Below, piece after piece: positions 17,316-27,929 of a DNA stretch of 64,000 nt. The first letter of the stretch is position 1, and each line of letters begins with the position of its first letter. The stretch is from JBQTKD01 sp963703165 (lineage in GTDB: Bacteria > Actinomycetota > Actinomycetes > Sporichthyales > Sporichthyaceae), in NCBI GenBank assembly GCA_963703165.1, contig OY969798.1:4712001-4776000 (forward strand), read 5' to 3'. Under the pieces are notes generated by a model. That model worked only from the letters and a program-made list of their open reading frames with translations, had not been told where the DNA came from and did not search any database. Both the position numbers and the translations under genes were made by a program.

Positions 17316-18468
17316 GCGTCGTCGGGGAGGACGAGGTTCTCGAGGCGCACCGTCGAGGGCGCCGCAAGATCACCGTGGAGCCCCGCGCGATCCTGACCCC
17401 GCAGGCCACCGACGTCGCGGACCGACTCGGCGTCAGAGTGCTGCGGGGCAGGGAGATCGCCGCTCCGCTGAGCACCGACCCGGGGCGTGCCCTCACCCGC
17501 ACGCTCTACCGCCGCCACCCCGGCTACGTCTCGCCCACCCGACGGCCGCCGGTCCGAGCGACCACCATCGGCAGGGTGGCGATCGTCGGAGCCGGAGGAG
17601 CGGGAGCAACGCTGACCCACCTCGTAGCCTCCGCCGGTGCGGCCGAGGAGGTCATGCTCGTCGACATGCTCCCCGGGCTGGCCGAGTTCGTCGCGGTGGA
17701 CCTCGCCCACGCGGCCTCGCTGCTGGGCACGCGCACCCGGGTGACCCACGGACAGGACCTCTCGGCGCTCGCCGGCGCCGACGTCGTCGTCCTGGTACCG
17801 GAGTGCAGTCGCCTCGACGTGGCGGTCGGGGAGGTACGCCTCGCCGCCGACGCGATCGCGACCCACGCGCCCGGCGGCCGTGACGATCCTCCTGGCCCGC
17901 CCCGCCGAGGTGCTGGCCACCGAACTGCAGCGGACCGGCAACCTCCTACCCCGAACGGGTCCTGGGCATCGGCGCAACCCTGGCCTCCACCCGCCTGATC
18001 GACGCGGTCGCCGCGGGCACCGACCTGCCGCGGGGCGACGTCGAGGCCGTCGCCCTGGGCGCCGACGGTGCGGTGGTGCCGGTGCTGTCCGCCGCGCGGG
18101 TCCGCGGCCGGTATCTGCGCGACGTGCTGCGCCCGGCCGAGATCGCCGACGTCGTGGCCGAGGCGGCACGTGCGGCGTCGTTCGTGACGAGCCTGCGCAC
18201 CTCCAAGCCGCCGACGATCGCACCGGCGCACGCGGCGCTGGAGATCCTCGACGCGCTCCGCGGCGCCCGCCCGGGCCCGATCCCGGTCTCCGCCTTCACC
18301 GACGGGGCCTACGGAATCTCCGGCGTCGCCCTGGGCGTGACCGCGCACCTGCACCTGGGGGGCGTTCGCGAGATCGTCGAACTTCCCCTCGAGCCGGCCG
18401 AGCTCGCCGCACTTCGGGCCGCCGCCGAGCGGGTCCGGCACGAGGTCGACGATCTGATCGGACGATGA
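17312..18468 (+). pseudogene. Malate/lactate-dehydrogenase-like protein with N-terminal extension (frameshifted)
   Basis: About 385 residues after repair. The Rossmann domain VAIVGAGGAGATLTHLVAS, VMLVDMLPGLAEFVAVDLAHA and C-terminal helix regions fit the LDH/MDH family. Ahead of it are ~85 extra residues with RRKITVEPRAILTPQATDVA; ILTP-x-A-x-D/E-type motifs recur in other BMC-locus enzymes (EutT/EutQ-like), so this may be a targeting or docking module (inference). Extra G near 17878 (CCCGGCGGCC) and extra C near 17953 shift the frame. A likely role is NAD+ recycling inside the shell by reducing a carbonyl compound. Confidence 0.65.
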
Positions 18469-18508
18469 TGGAAGCCGTCGCAGAGTCATCGACGTCGGGA
18501 GAGACGCA

Positions 18509-19198
18509 GTGGAGCGCAGCGCAGCACAGGCCCAGGGCATGAAGCCGGTGGACCGTGCGACCAACGTCCTGGCCACCGAGGTCTACGAACGACTGCTCGA
18601 CGCGCTCATGGACGGCCGGCTCGGCCCGGGGGACCGGCTGGTCATGGACCGCCTCGCGGAGGAACTGGACGTCAGCCGCACTCCGGTGCGCGACGCCCTG
18701 CAGCGACTCAACCGCGAGGGCATCGTCGAGCTCGCGGACCGCCGCGGATACATCGTGCGCGCGCTCGCCGACTCCGACGTCCACCACTTCTACGAGGCGC
18801 GGATGGCCGTCGAGGGCTTCGCCGCCGAGATGGTCGCCGAGACCGCCGACCCGGCGCTCTGGAAGGGCCTGACCGGATTTCTCGACGAACTCGGCACCGA
18901 ACTGCCCGGCTCCACCCGAACGTCGTTCGACGTCAATCGCCGCTTCCACCGACGGCTCGTCGAACTGGCCGGCAACGGCTACCTGCTCGACATGTTCGAC
19001 GGCATCTGGAACCGCTCCAGCACCGGCCTGACCTTCCGCGACTTCTCGGCCACGAACCCCGACAGCGACTTCGTGCCCGAACACCGCCGACTGCTCAAGG
19101 CACTCAAGGGAGCCGGGCGCCCAGAAGCGCGCGCGGCCATGATCGACCACATCTGCTCCGGCCTCGACCGGACGCTGCCAGGAGGGCGAGGGACGTGA
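18509..19198 (+). CDS. GntR-family transcriptional regulator, FCD subfamily
   Basis: 229 residues from GTG at 18509 (GGGAGA upstream). N-terminal winged helix: TEVYERLLDALMDGRLGPGD and the recognition helix LAEELDVSRTPVRDALQRL. The C-terminal helical FCD effector domain has metal/ligand residues in DVNRRFHRRLVELAGN and PEHRRLLKALKGAG. Lying inside the operon, it is the obvious local regulator. The CCGTATACGG palindrome before glxB is the best operator candidate. Intact; its stop overlaps the next gene (GTGA). Confidence 0.92.
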   Translation: MERSAAQAQGMKPVDRATNVLATEVYERLLDALMDGRLGPGDRLVMDRLAEELDVSRTPVRDALQRLNREGIVELADRRGYIVRALADSDVHHFYEARMAVEGFAAEMVAETADPALWKGLTGFLDELGTELPGSTRTSFDVNRRFHRRLVELAGNGYLLDMFDGIWNRSSTGLTFRDFSATNPDSDFVPEHRRLLKALKGAGRPEARAAMIDHICSGLDRTLPGGRGT

Positions 19199-20414
19199 CC
19201 GGCGAAGGACGCGCAGTCGAAACGCTGCAGGCGCCGCTGCCCTCGACCGTCGATGTCGTCGTCGTCGGCGCAGGCCTCTACGGCGCGGCAACCGCGTACC
19301 ACCTCATGTGCATGGGCGCGGGCCGGGTCCTGCTCCTCGACGCGGCCATGCCGGCCTCGGGCGACTCCGGGCGCACCGTCGGCATGGTGCGTCACCACTA
19401 CTCCAACGACGTCACCGCGAAGCTCGCGATGCGCGGCGCCACGGCCATCCGCGAATGGCGCGACCAGGTCGGCGTCGGCGAATCGGGCTTCGTGCCCGCG
19501 GGCTACCTGCTGGCCGTCGACGAGGAGCGGGTCGAGGCCTGCGTGGGCAACGTCCGTCGGCTCCAGCGCCTCGGACTCAACACCTCGTTCGTCACTCCCG
19601 ACGAGATGGCGGACATCGAGCCGCTGCTGAACCTCGACGGCATCGTCGGCGGCGCCTACGAGCCGGACAGCGGTTTCGCCAACGCCTACCTCGATGATCC
19701 TCGGTTGGATCACCGCCGCCGCCTCGATGGGACTGGCAGACCCGGTTCAACACCCCGGTGGAATCGCTGATCGTCCGTGGGGACCGGGTGTGCGGCGTGC
19801 GAACCGCCGCCGGCGTGGTCGAAGCCGGTGCCGTGGTCCTCGCGGCCGGGGGCTGGTCGCGCCCGCTGCTCGCCCCGCTCGGGTGGGACCCGCCGGTCAG
19901 GTACCACCCGATCGAGGTCTCGGTCTGGCAGGTGCCCGCCGGCTCGCTCATCCCACAGACGGTGTGTTCCGACGGTCCGTCAGGACTGGTGGTGCGGCCC
20001 GACCGCGCCAACGAGTTCTGGGCGGTCGCCTACATGCAGCAGCGCGACCTCGACACCATCGAAGGCTTCGACTACGGCCCGTCCAAGCGCCACGACATGG
20101 TCCTGCGCGAACGCCTCCGCGGCCGCTTCCCCGCGCTCGCCGACGCCCGACCGCTGCGCGGGTGGGCCGGCCCCTACGACTTCACCCCCGACTGGCACCC
20201 GCTCGTCGGACCTGCGCCCGGCGTGGACGGACTGTTCATCGAGTTCGGCACGAGCGGCCACGGCTTCAAGCTCGCCCCGTCGATCGGGGAGTGCGTCGCC
20301 TCGATGGTCGTCGGCAAGGAGACGCCGATCGACGTGCGGCAGCTGTCCCCGCAGCGCTTCGTCGACGGCACCAGCGATCTCAAGCTCGCCTACGGACCGA
20401 GCGCCCGCGCCTGA
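19195..20414 (+). pseudogene. FAD-dependent amine/amino-acid oxidoreductase, DAO family, copy 1 (frameshifted)
   Basis: About 405 residues. FAD-binding GxGxxG in DVVVVGAGLYGAATAYHLM, SGDSGRTVGMVRHHYSND as the flavin-proximal loop, and the C-terminal FEFGTSGHGFK-like block (FIEFGTSGHGFKLAPSIGE) show a DAO/sarcosine-oxidase-type flavoprotein. Shifts near 19692 and 19742 move frames around ANAYL|MILGWITAAASMGLAD. It could oxidise an N-alkyl amino acid (for example an N-alkylglutamate) to glutamate plus aldehyde, replacing the multi-subunit N-methylglutamate dehydrogenase. A second copy lies at 21838. Confidence 0.8.
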
Positions 20415-20430
20415 TCCGGATCGGAGACCA

Positions 20431-21837
<1,407 letters not shown>

Positions 21838-21841
<4 letters not shown>

Positions 21842-23043
21842 GCAGCACGGACCGCCGACGTCGTGGTGGTGGGCGGCGGGATCGAAGGGCCTGGCGATCG
21901 CGTGGGCGCTGTCGGCGCGCGGTGTCACCGACGTCATCGTGCTCGAACGGGACGTGCTGGCCTCCGCCGGCACCGGCAAGTCCAGCGGGATCGTGCGATG
22001 CCACTACGGCGTCGCGTCCCTGGCGGCCATGGCCTGGCGCGGCGTGCAGGTCTTCGAGCAGGCCAGGGACCTGTTCGACGCTGAGATCGGTTTCGAACAG
22101 GTCGGATACGTCGTCGGCGTCGGGCCCGAGAACGTCGAGCCGTTCCGCGGCGAACGTCGCCGCGCAGCAGTCGCTGGGCGTCGACACGCGACTCGTCGGA
22201 CCACGACGAGGTGGCGGCGATGTGGCCGGCACGCCGATCTGGACGACTTCGCCGCCGTTCGCCTACGAGCCGCGCGGCGGGCTACGGGGACGGCTATTCG
22301 ACCGCGATGGCCTTCGCGGGCACGGCGCGACGCGCCGGGGTGACGATTCGTCAGAAGACGGCGGTGACCGTCGTGGCGATCTCGCGGTGGACGCGTCGTC
22401 GGGCGTGGATCTGGCGACGGCTCGAGGATCGACGCCGGCGCAGGTCGTCGTGGCCGCCGGACCGTGGTCGGTCGGATCTGGTGGCGCCGGTCGGCGTGGA
22501 CCTTCCGATGATCGGCGCACCTGGAGTCCATGCTGGTGGTGAACCCCGGGCCAACGCGTTCGAACCGGCGCCGGTCTTCTCGGACCTGGTGTCGCTGCAG
22601 TACGTCCGCATCGAGCGCTCCGGCGAGCTTCTCGTCGGCAACAGCGATCTGCGTACGCTTCGCCCGGTCGATCCGGATCGTAATTCCCCACCGTGCGGAC
22701 GACGGCACCTCCGAGGACGCGGCGCGAGAAGTTTCTGGCGCGTTTCCCGGGTCTGCCCTCGGCCTCGCTCGTGTCGTCCTACTGCGGTTGCTTCGACGTG
22801 ACTCCGGACTTCAACCCGGTCGTCTCCGCCACCGACATCGACGGACTGTTCGTCGCCGCAGGTTTCAGTGGACACGGTTTCAAGATCGCGCCCGCGGTGG
22901 GCGAGCTGATGGCGGACCTTCTGATCGACGGTCGCAGCACTCGCCCCGACGTGCCGGAGTCGGACTTCCGGTTGAGCAGATTCGCCGAGGGCGATTTCCT
23001 GACGACGCGCTTTCCCTACGCGGGTGCCGGTCAGCTCAGGTAA
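21838..23043 (+). pseudogene. FAD-dependent oxidoreductase, DAO family, copy 2 (multiply frameshifted)
   Basis: About 400 residues, paralogue of the 19195 gene. Pieces in different frames: DVVVVGGGIEGLAIAWALS, GTGKSSGIVRCHYGVASLAAMAW, GYGDGYSTAMAF, FVAAGFSGHGFKIAPAVGE. At least six single-base shifts between about 21852 and 22740 break it, the densest damage in the window. The final 115 residues (from about 22693) are clean and end at 23043. Same class of reaction as copy 1; two copies may act on two amine intermediates or form a heteromer. Confidence 0.75.
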
Positions 23044-23153
23044 CACCTCGGGCGTTCGTGCCCGGTCCTGAAACTGGACCGTATCGGTTGACGCAATCGC
23101 CTATACCGTAAGGGTTTCCGAGCTGCCTATGCTCCCTTCCAGGAGGTTCCACA

Positions 23154-23648
23154 ATGTCCGTCACCGACGAGTTGCTGCGCAACGCCGAGACCTACGCCGC
23201 CAACTTCGACAAGGGCCACCTCCCGCTCCCGCCGGCGCGCGGTGTCGCGATCGTGGCGTGCATGGACGCCCGGCTGAACGTCTACGGCGTGCTCGGCCTG
23301 GCCGAGGGTGACGCGCACGTCATCCGCAACGCCGGTGGCGTGGTCACCCAGGACGAGCTGCGCTCGCTGGCCATCAGCCAGCGCCTGCTCGGTACCAGCG
23401 AGATCGTGCTGATCCACCACACCGACTGCGGCATGCTCACCTTCACCGACGACGAGTTCCGCAGCGCCATCGAGAAGGACACCGGCATCCGCCCCACCTG
23501 GGCCGCCGAGGCATTCTCCGACCTCGACGCCGACGTGCGCCAGAACGTTGCGCGCATCAAGGCCGATTCGTCGATCCCGAACAAGACCTCCGTACGCGGC
23601 TTCGTCTACGACGTGAAGAACGGCAGCCTGCGGGAGGTCACCGGCTGA
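23154..23648 (+). CDS. Beta-carbonic anhydrase
   Basis: 164 residues with a strong AGGAGG before the ATG. Zinc ligands: Cys and Asp/Arg dyad in IVACMDARLN, His and Cys in VLIHHTDCGML. The short length and MSVTDELLRNAETYAANFDKG-type N-terminus match the actinobacterial clade of small beta-CAs. It interconverts CO2 and bicarbonate in the cytoplasm. It lies 110 bp after the microcompartment operon with its own ribosome site and terminator, so it may be independent, though bicarbonate supply for carboxylases such as Ccr is a possible link. Confidence 0.93.
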   Translation: MSVTDELLRNAETYAANFDKGHLPLPPARGVAIVACMDARLNVYGVLGLAEGDAHVIRNAGGVVTQDELRSLAISQRLLGTSEIVLIHHTDCGMLTFTDDEFRSAIEKDTGIRPTWAAEAFSDLDADVRQNVARIKADSSIPNKTSVRGFVYDVKNGSLREVTG

Positions 23649-23658
23649 ATACGAGAAA

Positions 23659-23691
23659 GGTCGCCGGCTGAGAAGGACTCAGCCGGCGACC
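23659..23691. terminator. Perfect 14-bp hairpin between convergent genes
   Basis: GGTCGCCGGCTGAG, loop AAGGA, CTCAGCCGGCGACC. It lies just past the carbonic anhydrase stop and before the end of the convergent binding-protein gene, so it can terminate in both directions despite lacking a T-run. Confidence 0.85.
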
Positions 23692-23731
23692 GGGTGCTCA
23701 ATCAGACAGGTGTGCTACTCGCCGCCGACGT

Positions 23732-25345
23732 TCAGCGCCGGGTGTACAGCACGAACTGGTCCTCATCGGGGGCGAAGCCCGACGGCGAACCGTCGGGGTT
23801 CGAGGTCGTGTTGGTGGAGGTGTACTTGTACATGAACTCACGGCCCTGGCCGTAGTCGTCACTCCAGGCGGTGCCGTATCGCTCGCTCTTGACGTAGGAG
23901 AACTTCTGGTCCAGCGAGGCATCTGAGTGCCACACGGTGCCGTTGCCGAGAGTCGCCATCAGACGCTCGCGAGTCAGGTTGGGGCCCACCTCCTTGGCGG
24001 CGATCGAGAACAGGTTGACCGCGTTGTAGCCAGCCTGGACGATGTGGTGGTTCGTACCGCGGTTGCCGCGGGCGTACTTGTTCATGGTGGCCATGAACTC
24101 CGGGCCCCACAGCTTGTAGGTGGTGTTGGTCCAGTAGCGGTTCACGGGGTGCTTACCGAAGATCGAGCCGAGCACCTCAGCAGCGAGGTGGTTACCCGAG
24201 ATCCCCTTGGGCGGGTAATAGCTCTGCTGCGCGGCCTCGACCATGAACTTGGCCATCGTGGCCGGGTTGATGACGTAGTGAATGATGTGCTCCGGGTTCG
24301 CCGCGCGCATCGAGAGAACCTGGCTGGACATCGAGGTCTCCGAGATGGAGACGTCCGCCTTCTTGACCATCTTGGAGCCGGAGGCATCCATGATCTTCTT
24401 GACCTCATTGCAGGCCAGCTGCATCTCCGGGCTGGTCAGGCAGACGAGAGCATAGGTCTTGGGCTTGATCACGTTCTTCGCCCACTGCGCGCCGGCCATG
24501 GCCTCATGGATCATCGACATGTGGGTGGGGAACATGTACGGGTCCTGCCACTCGGTCTGGGAGTAGGCCCAGGCACCGATGTAGGGCAGCTTGTACTGCT
24601 TCAGGTCATCGTGGATGGACGCAGTGGCCCAGTCGACGCCGGTAATGAGAGAAAAGATCTTGTCCTGACCCACGAGCTTCTTGATGCAGGCCTTGGCGCG
24701 GGAGACCTCGCCGGGGCCGTCGTCGCAGTCGGTGATGCTCATCCGACGGCCCAGGACGCCCCCACGGTCGTTGATCGCAGTCGCGCTGGCGAGATTTCCG
24801 CGGATCGCGGGCTGGACGAGCACATTGCCCAGCGCCATGCCGTGCATCATGATCGAGCCGAGCTTGATCGTGTCCTTGGTGATGCCGACATCGGTGGCGC
24901 CATTCTTTTGTGCCGCGATCTCGGCGTTCTTCTGGGCTTCCGCTGCGGACTCGGATTGCTTGATCGTGGTCAGCGACTCGCCTGAGCCCTTGGCGCCGGC
25001 CTGCGTCGGAGCGGCCTTGCTCTGCGGTGCGGCCTTGTGCGCGGCCTTCGTGGCGGGCTTCGCAGCTTTCCCCTGTGTGGTCTTCGGGGCGGCGACGGCA
25101 GGAAGCGCGACCTCGGACGCGGCGTCAGTCTTCGCGGTCGACGGAGCTTGGGCAGCGTCGTCAGCGTCGGGAGCCTCGGCTGCAGGAGCCTCCGCCGTAT
25201 CGGCGGGAGCGGCGGCGGGCGCTGCGGCCTCACCGGGTTGCTGAGCGACTGGGGAACTGTCGCTATCACTGCCGCAACCGGCCAGAAGCAAGGCGGCTGC
25301 AACAGCAGCGGGGATCACGGGGGTCCGTAAGACGAGCCTTCTCAT
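23732..25345 (-). CDS. ABC-transporter substrate-binding lipoprotein (Peripla_BP_6 type)
   Basis: 537 residues. Signal peptide MRRLVLRTPVIPAAVAAALL with lipobox LLAGC (Cys24), so it is membrane-anchored outside the cell. Residues ~30-125 are an extended Ala/Pro/Lys linker. From about residue 150 a type I periplasmic-binding fold of the branched-chain amino-acid/amide class begins: IKLGSIMMHGMALGNVLVQP, AINDRGGVLGRRMSITDCDD, GLPYIGAWAYSQTEW-like region. No permease or ATPase genes are adjacent, so it may be an orphan or serve a distant transporter. Intact. Confidence 0.9.
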   Translation of the reverse strand: MRRLVLRTPVIPAAVAAALLLAGCGSDSDSSPVAQQPGEAAAPAAAPADTAEAPAAEAPDADDAAQAPSTAKTDAASEVALPAVAAPKTTQGKAAKPATKAAHKAAPQSKAAPTQAGAKGSGESLTTIKQSESAAEAQKNAEIAAQKNGATDVGITKDTIKLGSIMMHGMALGNVLVQPAIRGNLASATAINDRGGVLGRRMSITDCDDGPGEVSRAKACIKKLVGQDKIFSLITGVDWATASIHDDLKQYKLPYIGAWAYSQTEWQDPYMFPTHMSMIHEAMAGAQWAKNVIKPKTYALVCLTSPEMQLACNEVKKIMDASGSKMVKKADVSISETSMSSQVLSMRAANPEHIIHYVINPATMAKFMVEAAQQSYYPPKGISGNHLAAEVLGSIFGKHPVNRYWTNTTYKLWGPEFMATMNKYARGNRGTNHHIVQAGYNAVNLFSIAAKEVGPNLTRERLMATLGNGTVWHSDASLDQKFSYVKSERYGTAWSDDYGQGREFMYKYTSTNTTSNPDGSPSGFAPDEDQFVLYTRR

Positions 25346-25523
25346 GGATTGCCTCTCTACCTGAAGGAAGCCAATTCCGTCACGAAATCGGCTCGGCGGA
25401 TGCGCCGCGACGATCGGTCTCGGGTCACGAGGAATTTACCGTTCGCATCGCCGAACTATGACATTTCAAACCTTGCCGCAACGTTGCGATTGACCGGTCG
25501 AGTTCAGGAATTTCTTATCGCGA

Positions 25524-26192
25524 TCAGGCGCGGGGATCAATCAGATAACCGACGGATCGAATCGTCTTGATCGTGTCGCGCCCGAAGGGTCGGTCGACCG
25601 CTCTGCGGAGGTGGGAAATCGTTGAATCAATGTTCGAAAGACCGAGATCGCAGCCGTCATCGAACACTTTGTCGAATAGGGTTCGGCGCGTGACTATCTC
25701 TCCAGGGAATTGCATCAGGGCGTGCAGCACCGCAAATTTGCGAGGTTGCAAAGAGATCAATGACCCGGCGCGCCGGACTGTTCGTTGTGCTGGGTCGAGC
25801 ATCAGGTCATTCACGCAAAGAACGGTCGGACGTTCTCGTGGTGCGCGTCTCACCAAAGCACGCAGGCGTGCTTCTATCTCGTCGGACGCACAATCCCGAT
25901 CTACGCAATCGTCGGCGCCCGCATCCAAGATTTCCCGACATGGATATCGGCTGTCGGAAGCGCGGAGCACGAGGACCGGTATCCAACAACCGTCGGCCCG
26001 GAGACTTCGAACGAGCTCCACCGGCTCCTGCGCACAGGACACAAGAGCGTCGTAGCAGGGGTCACGTGCGGCCCAGGTCGGGTCCTGGTCCTCGCCGATC
26101 CGATCCAGATGGTGTTCCCGAGTACTGAACCTCGCCGTCGGACGCCCGTGGCGACCGTCCACCAGAAGAATCCGCATGTCACCGCGCCGCAC
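25524..26192 (-). CDS. Atypical OmpR-type response regulator
   Basis: 222 residues, GTG start at 26192 directly after the upstream stop (TGAGTG). The N-terminal half has receiver topology (MRILLVDGRHG; LRADGCWIPVLVLRASD; ILDAGADDCVDRDC), but the strand that normally carries the phosphoacceptor reads YDALVSCAQEP with no Asp, and the usual Lys near the end is replaced. The C-terminal winged helix is good: LMLDPAQRTVRRAGSLISLQP, RRTLFDKVFDD, STISHLRRAVDRPFG. It should bind DNA without phosphorylation control. No kinase gene is nearby. Confidence 0.85.
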   Translation of the reverse strand: MRRGDMRILLVDGRHGRPTARFSTREHHLDRIGEDQDPTWAARDPCYDALVSCAQEPVELVRSLRADGCWIPVLVLRASDSRYPCREILDAGADDCVDRDCASDEIEARLRALVRRAPRERPTVLCVNDLMLDPAQRTVRRAGSLISLQPRKFAVLHALMQFPGEIVTRRTLFDKVFDDGCDLGLSNIDSTISHLRRAVDRPFGRDTIKTIRSVGYLIDPRA

Positions 26193-26576
26193 TCATTCGC
26201 GACCGGTCCGGCACGTCCAGTGCACCTCGACCGCCACCGCGGTGTAGGGCCGCCCGACTCGAGCCCGCTCTCGGGATTCAGGGTCATCTCCGGGGCCGAT
26301 CGCTACAAGGGCGGTGTAGTCACCCGGTCGGAAGGCGATGGTGCACGCTGGACAACGTTCGCCGACCGTCGGATGGTCGCCGGATTTCGGCCCCACCCGA
26401 CGATGATCGACGGTGTCGCGATGACACACGAAGGCCTGGCCGGGGTGGTCCAGAGCGTGCTTCACCGCGTGCCTCCAGAATCTTCGTTCCCGACCAGGGG
26501 TCGCCCAGCCAATCGACCGACTCCTCCCCTCGAAGGGGAGTGCTACGAGGATCTCGCGGTGTCCGCCGTTGCACAT
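26193..26576 (-). CDS. Hypothetical actinobacterial protein with CPxC motif
   Basis: 127 residues. The C-terminal region (ERCPACTIAFRPGDYTALV, then GPGDDPESRERARVGRPYTA and VAVEVHWTC) follows a pattern I associate with small uncharacterised actinobacterial proteins; paired cysteines may bind zinc. The N-terminal start is uncertain because the first ~70 residues look less conserved. Its stop abuts the start of the atypical response regulator, so the two are likely one operon. Confidence 0.5.
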   Translation of the reverse strand: MCNGGHREILVALPFEGRSRSIGWATPGRERRFWRHAVKHALDHPGQAFVCHRDTVDHRRVGPKSGDHPTVGERCPACTIAFRPGDYTALVAIGPGDDPESRERARVGRPYTAVAVEVHWTCRTGRE

Positions 26577-26645
26577 GATGAGCGCCGCACAACGTTCTCG
26601 GCGTCGGTTGGTGAGCGGGTCACAAAGGGCCTCGAACGCACCTGG

Positions 26646-27872
26646 TCAGGGCGTCAGAACTCGGATCGCTATCAAGAGGTCGAGCACGTCCGAGAAGGAG
26701 CGCACATCGCATCCGGTCCGGTCAGCGATCCGCTGCAGACGGTAGTAGGCGGTATTCGCGTGGACGTGGAGCGCCTCCGCTGCGGCCTTCGCGTTCAGGT
26801 CGTTGGCGGCATAGGCGATCAGCGTGTCCGCCAATGGACGCCCGCGGGCCAGGTCGTCCTCGACGAATCCCCGCAACTCCGGTCGGATCAATCGAGTGGT
26901 CGTCGCGTCGGCGCGCAGGATCAGTTGGTCGAAAGCTGACAGGGACGCGAGCGCCAGTACGCCAGATCGCGTACCCATGCGGTCTCGCGCGAGAATTGCT
27001 TCGGCGTAGGCCTCCGGGATGTCCTCGAGCCTTTGATGCACGGTGCTCACGCCGATGGCCGAGCGGACGACCTTGGCCAGATCGGCGTTCACGCCGGCCA
27101 GGGCGTCCAGGGCCCAGCCGGGGCCTCGCGAATCCACCGGGACCAGTGCGACGATCTCGTCCTGGCGGGGTACCACCAGCCCGGGCATACCGCGGGCGAA
27201 CGCGCGTCGTATCCCTGCGACGGCGTCGAGCATCGCCGATCTCTCGGAGGTGTCGACCGGCACCGCGGTCACCAGCATGACGCCTTTGCCCGGTTCCAGG
27301 CCGGCGGCGCGCAACATCGTCGACTTCGGCCCAGGTGCGACCGCACGCCCGGCCAGCAGATCCTCCAGCAGGTCGCGGCGCAGTCGTGCAAGGTCGGCAA
27401 GCTCATGCTGCTGTGCTTCCAGGTACCGCTCGGCGGCGACGGTGCTTCCGACCTCGATCACGTGCATGACCTGATCGGCCATGGACAGAGCTGCTTCGCG
27501 TGCATCCGCGTCGTTGCCTGCTGCGTCCAGCACTGCATGCCACAACACGACCTGGGCAATGCGGAACGCTTGCAGGAAGTCCGCGAGAGAAACGCCCTGG
27601 CGTACTCGGTCGAAGGCCTCGTCATGGGTGACCGAGAAGTCTGCCCGCAGCGGGACACGGTGCTCGTGCAGGCTGGTGACCAGGACACCGAAGATTCCCT
27701 CGATGTGGGTGGTCACCGCGGACCGCAGCCGCGAGTGGCTGTTCTCGGAGTAGCCCGGCACCTGTTCCCAGATCGCGGTCACGGCAGTTGCAACGGTGTG
27801 GGGCAACGCTGCCTCGACGGCGATCATGATCCGCTGGGTCGCGCGTACGTGGGGGGTGATCCTCCGTGCCAT
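26646..27872 (-). CDS. PucR/CdaR-family transcriptional regulator
   Basis: 408 residues. The N-terminal ~165 residues resemble the RsbRD_N sensor helix bundle (LPHTVATAVTAIWEQVPGY; FLQAFRIAQVVLWHAVLDA). The middle part is a degenerate GGDEF-like CdaR domain. The C-terminal PucR-type HTH has IAYAANDLNAKAAAEALHVH and NTAYYRLQRIADRTGCD. Such regulators activate catabolic genes. It precedes cbtA on the genome by 57 bp and could govern the nitrile/cobalt region, but no site is visible. Intact. Confidence 0.88.
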   Translation of the reverse strand: MARRITPHVRATQRIMIAVEAALPHTVATAVTAIWEQVPGYSENSHSRLRSAVTTHIEGIFGVLVTSLHEHRVPLRADFSVTHDEAFDRVRQGVSLADFLQAFRIAQVVLWHAVLDAAGNDADAREAALSMADQVMHVIEVGSTVAAERYLEAQQHELADLARLRRDLLEDLLAGRAVAPGPKSTMLRAAGLEPGKGVMLVTAVPVDTSERSAMLDAVAGIRRAFARGMPGLVVPRQDEIVALVPVDSRGPGWALDALAGVNADLAKVVRSAIGVSTVHQRLEDIPEAYAEAILARDRMGTRSGVLALASLSAFDQLILRADATTTRLIRPELRGFVEDDLARGRPLADTLIAYAANDLNAKAAAEALHVHANTAYYRLQRIADRTGCDVRSFSDVLDLLIAIRVLTP

Positions 27873-27929
27873 GACACGTCAGCCCTTCGCGCCCGCCGCG
27901 CGAGGTGGCCGGCGCTGTCGCGAGCAGGG

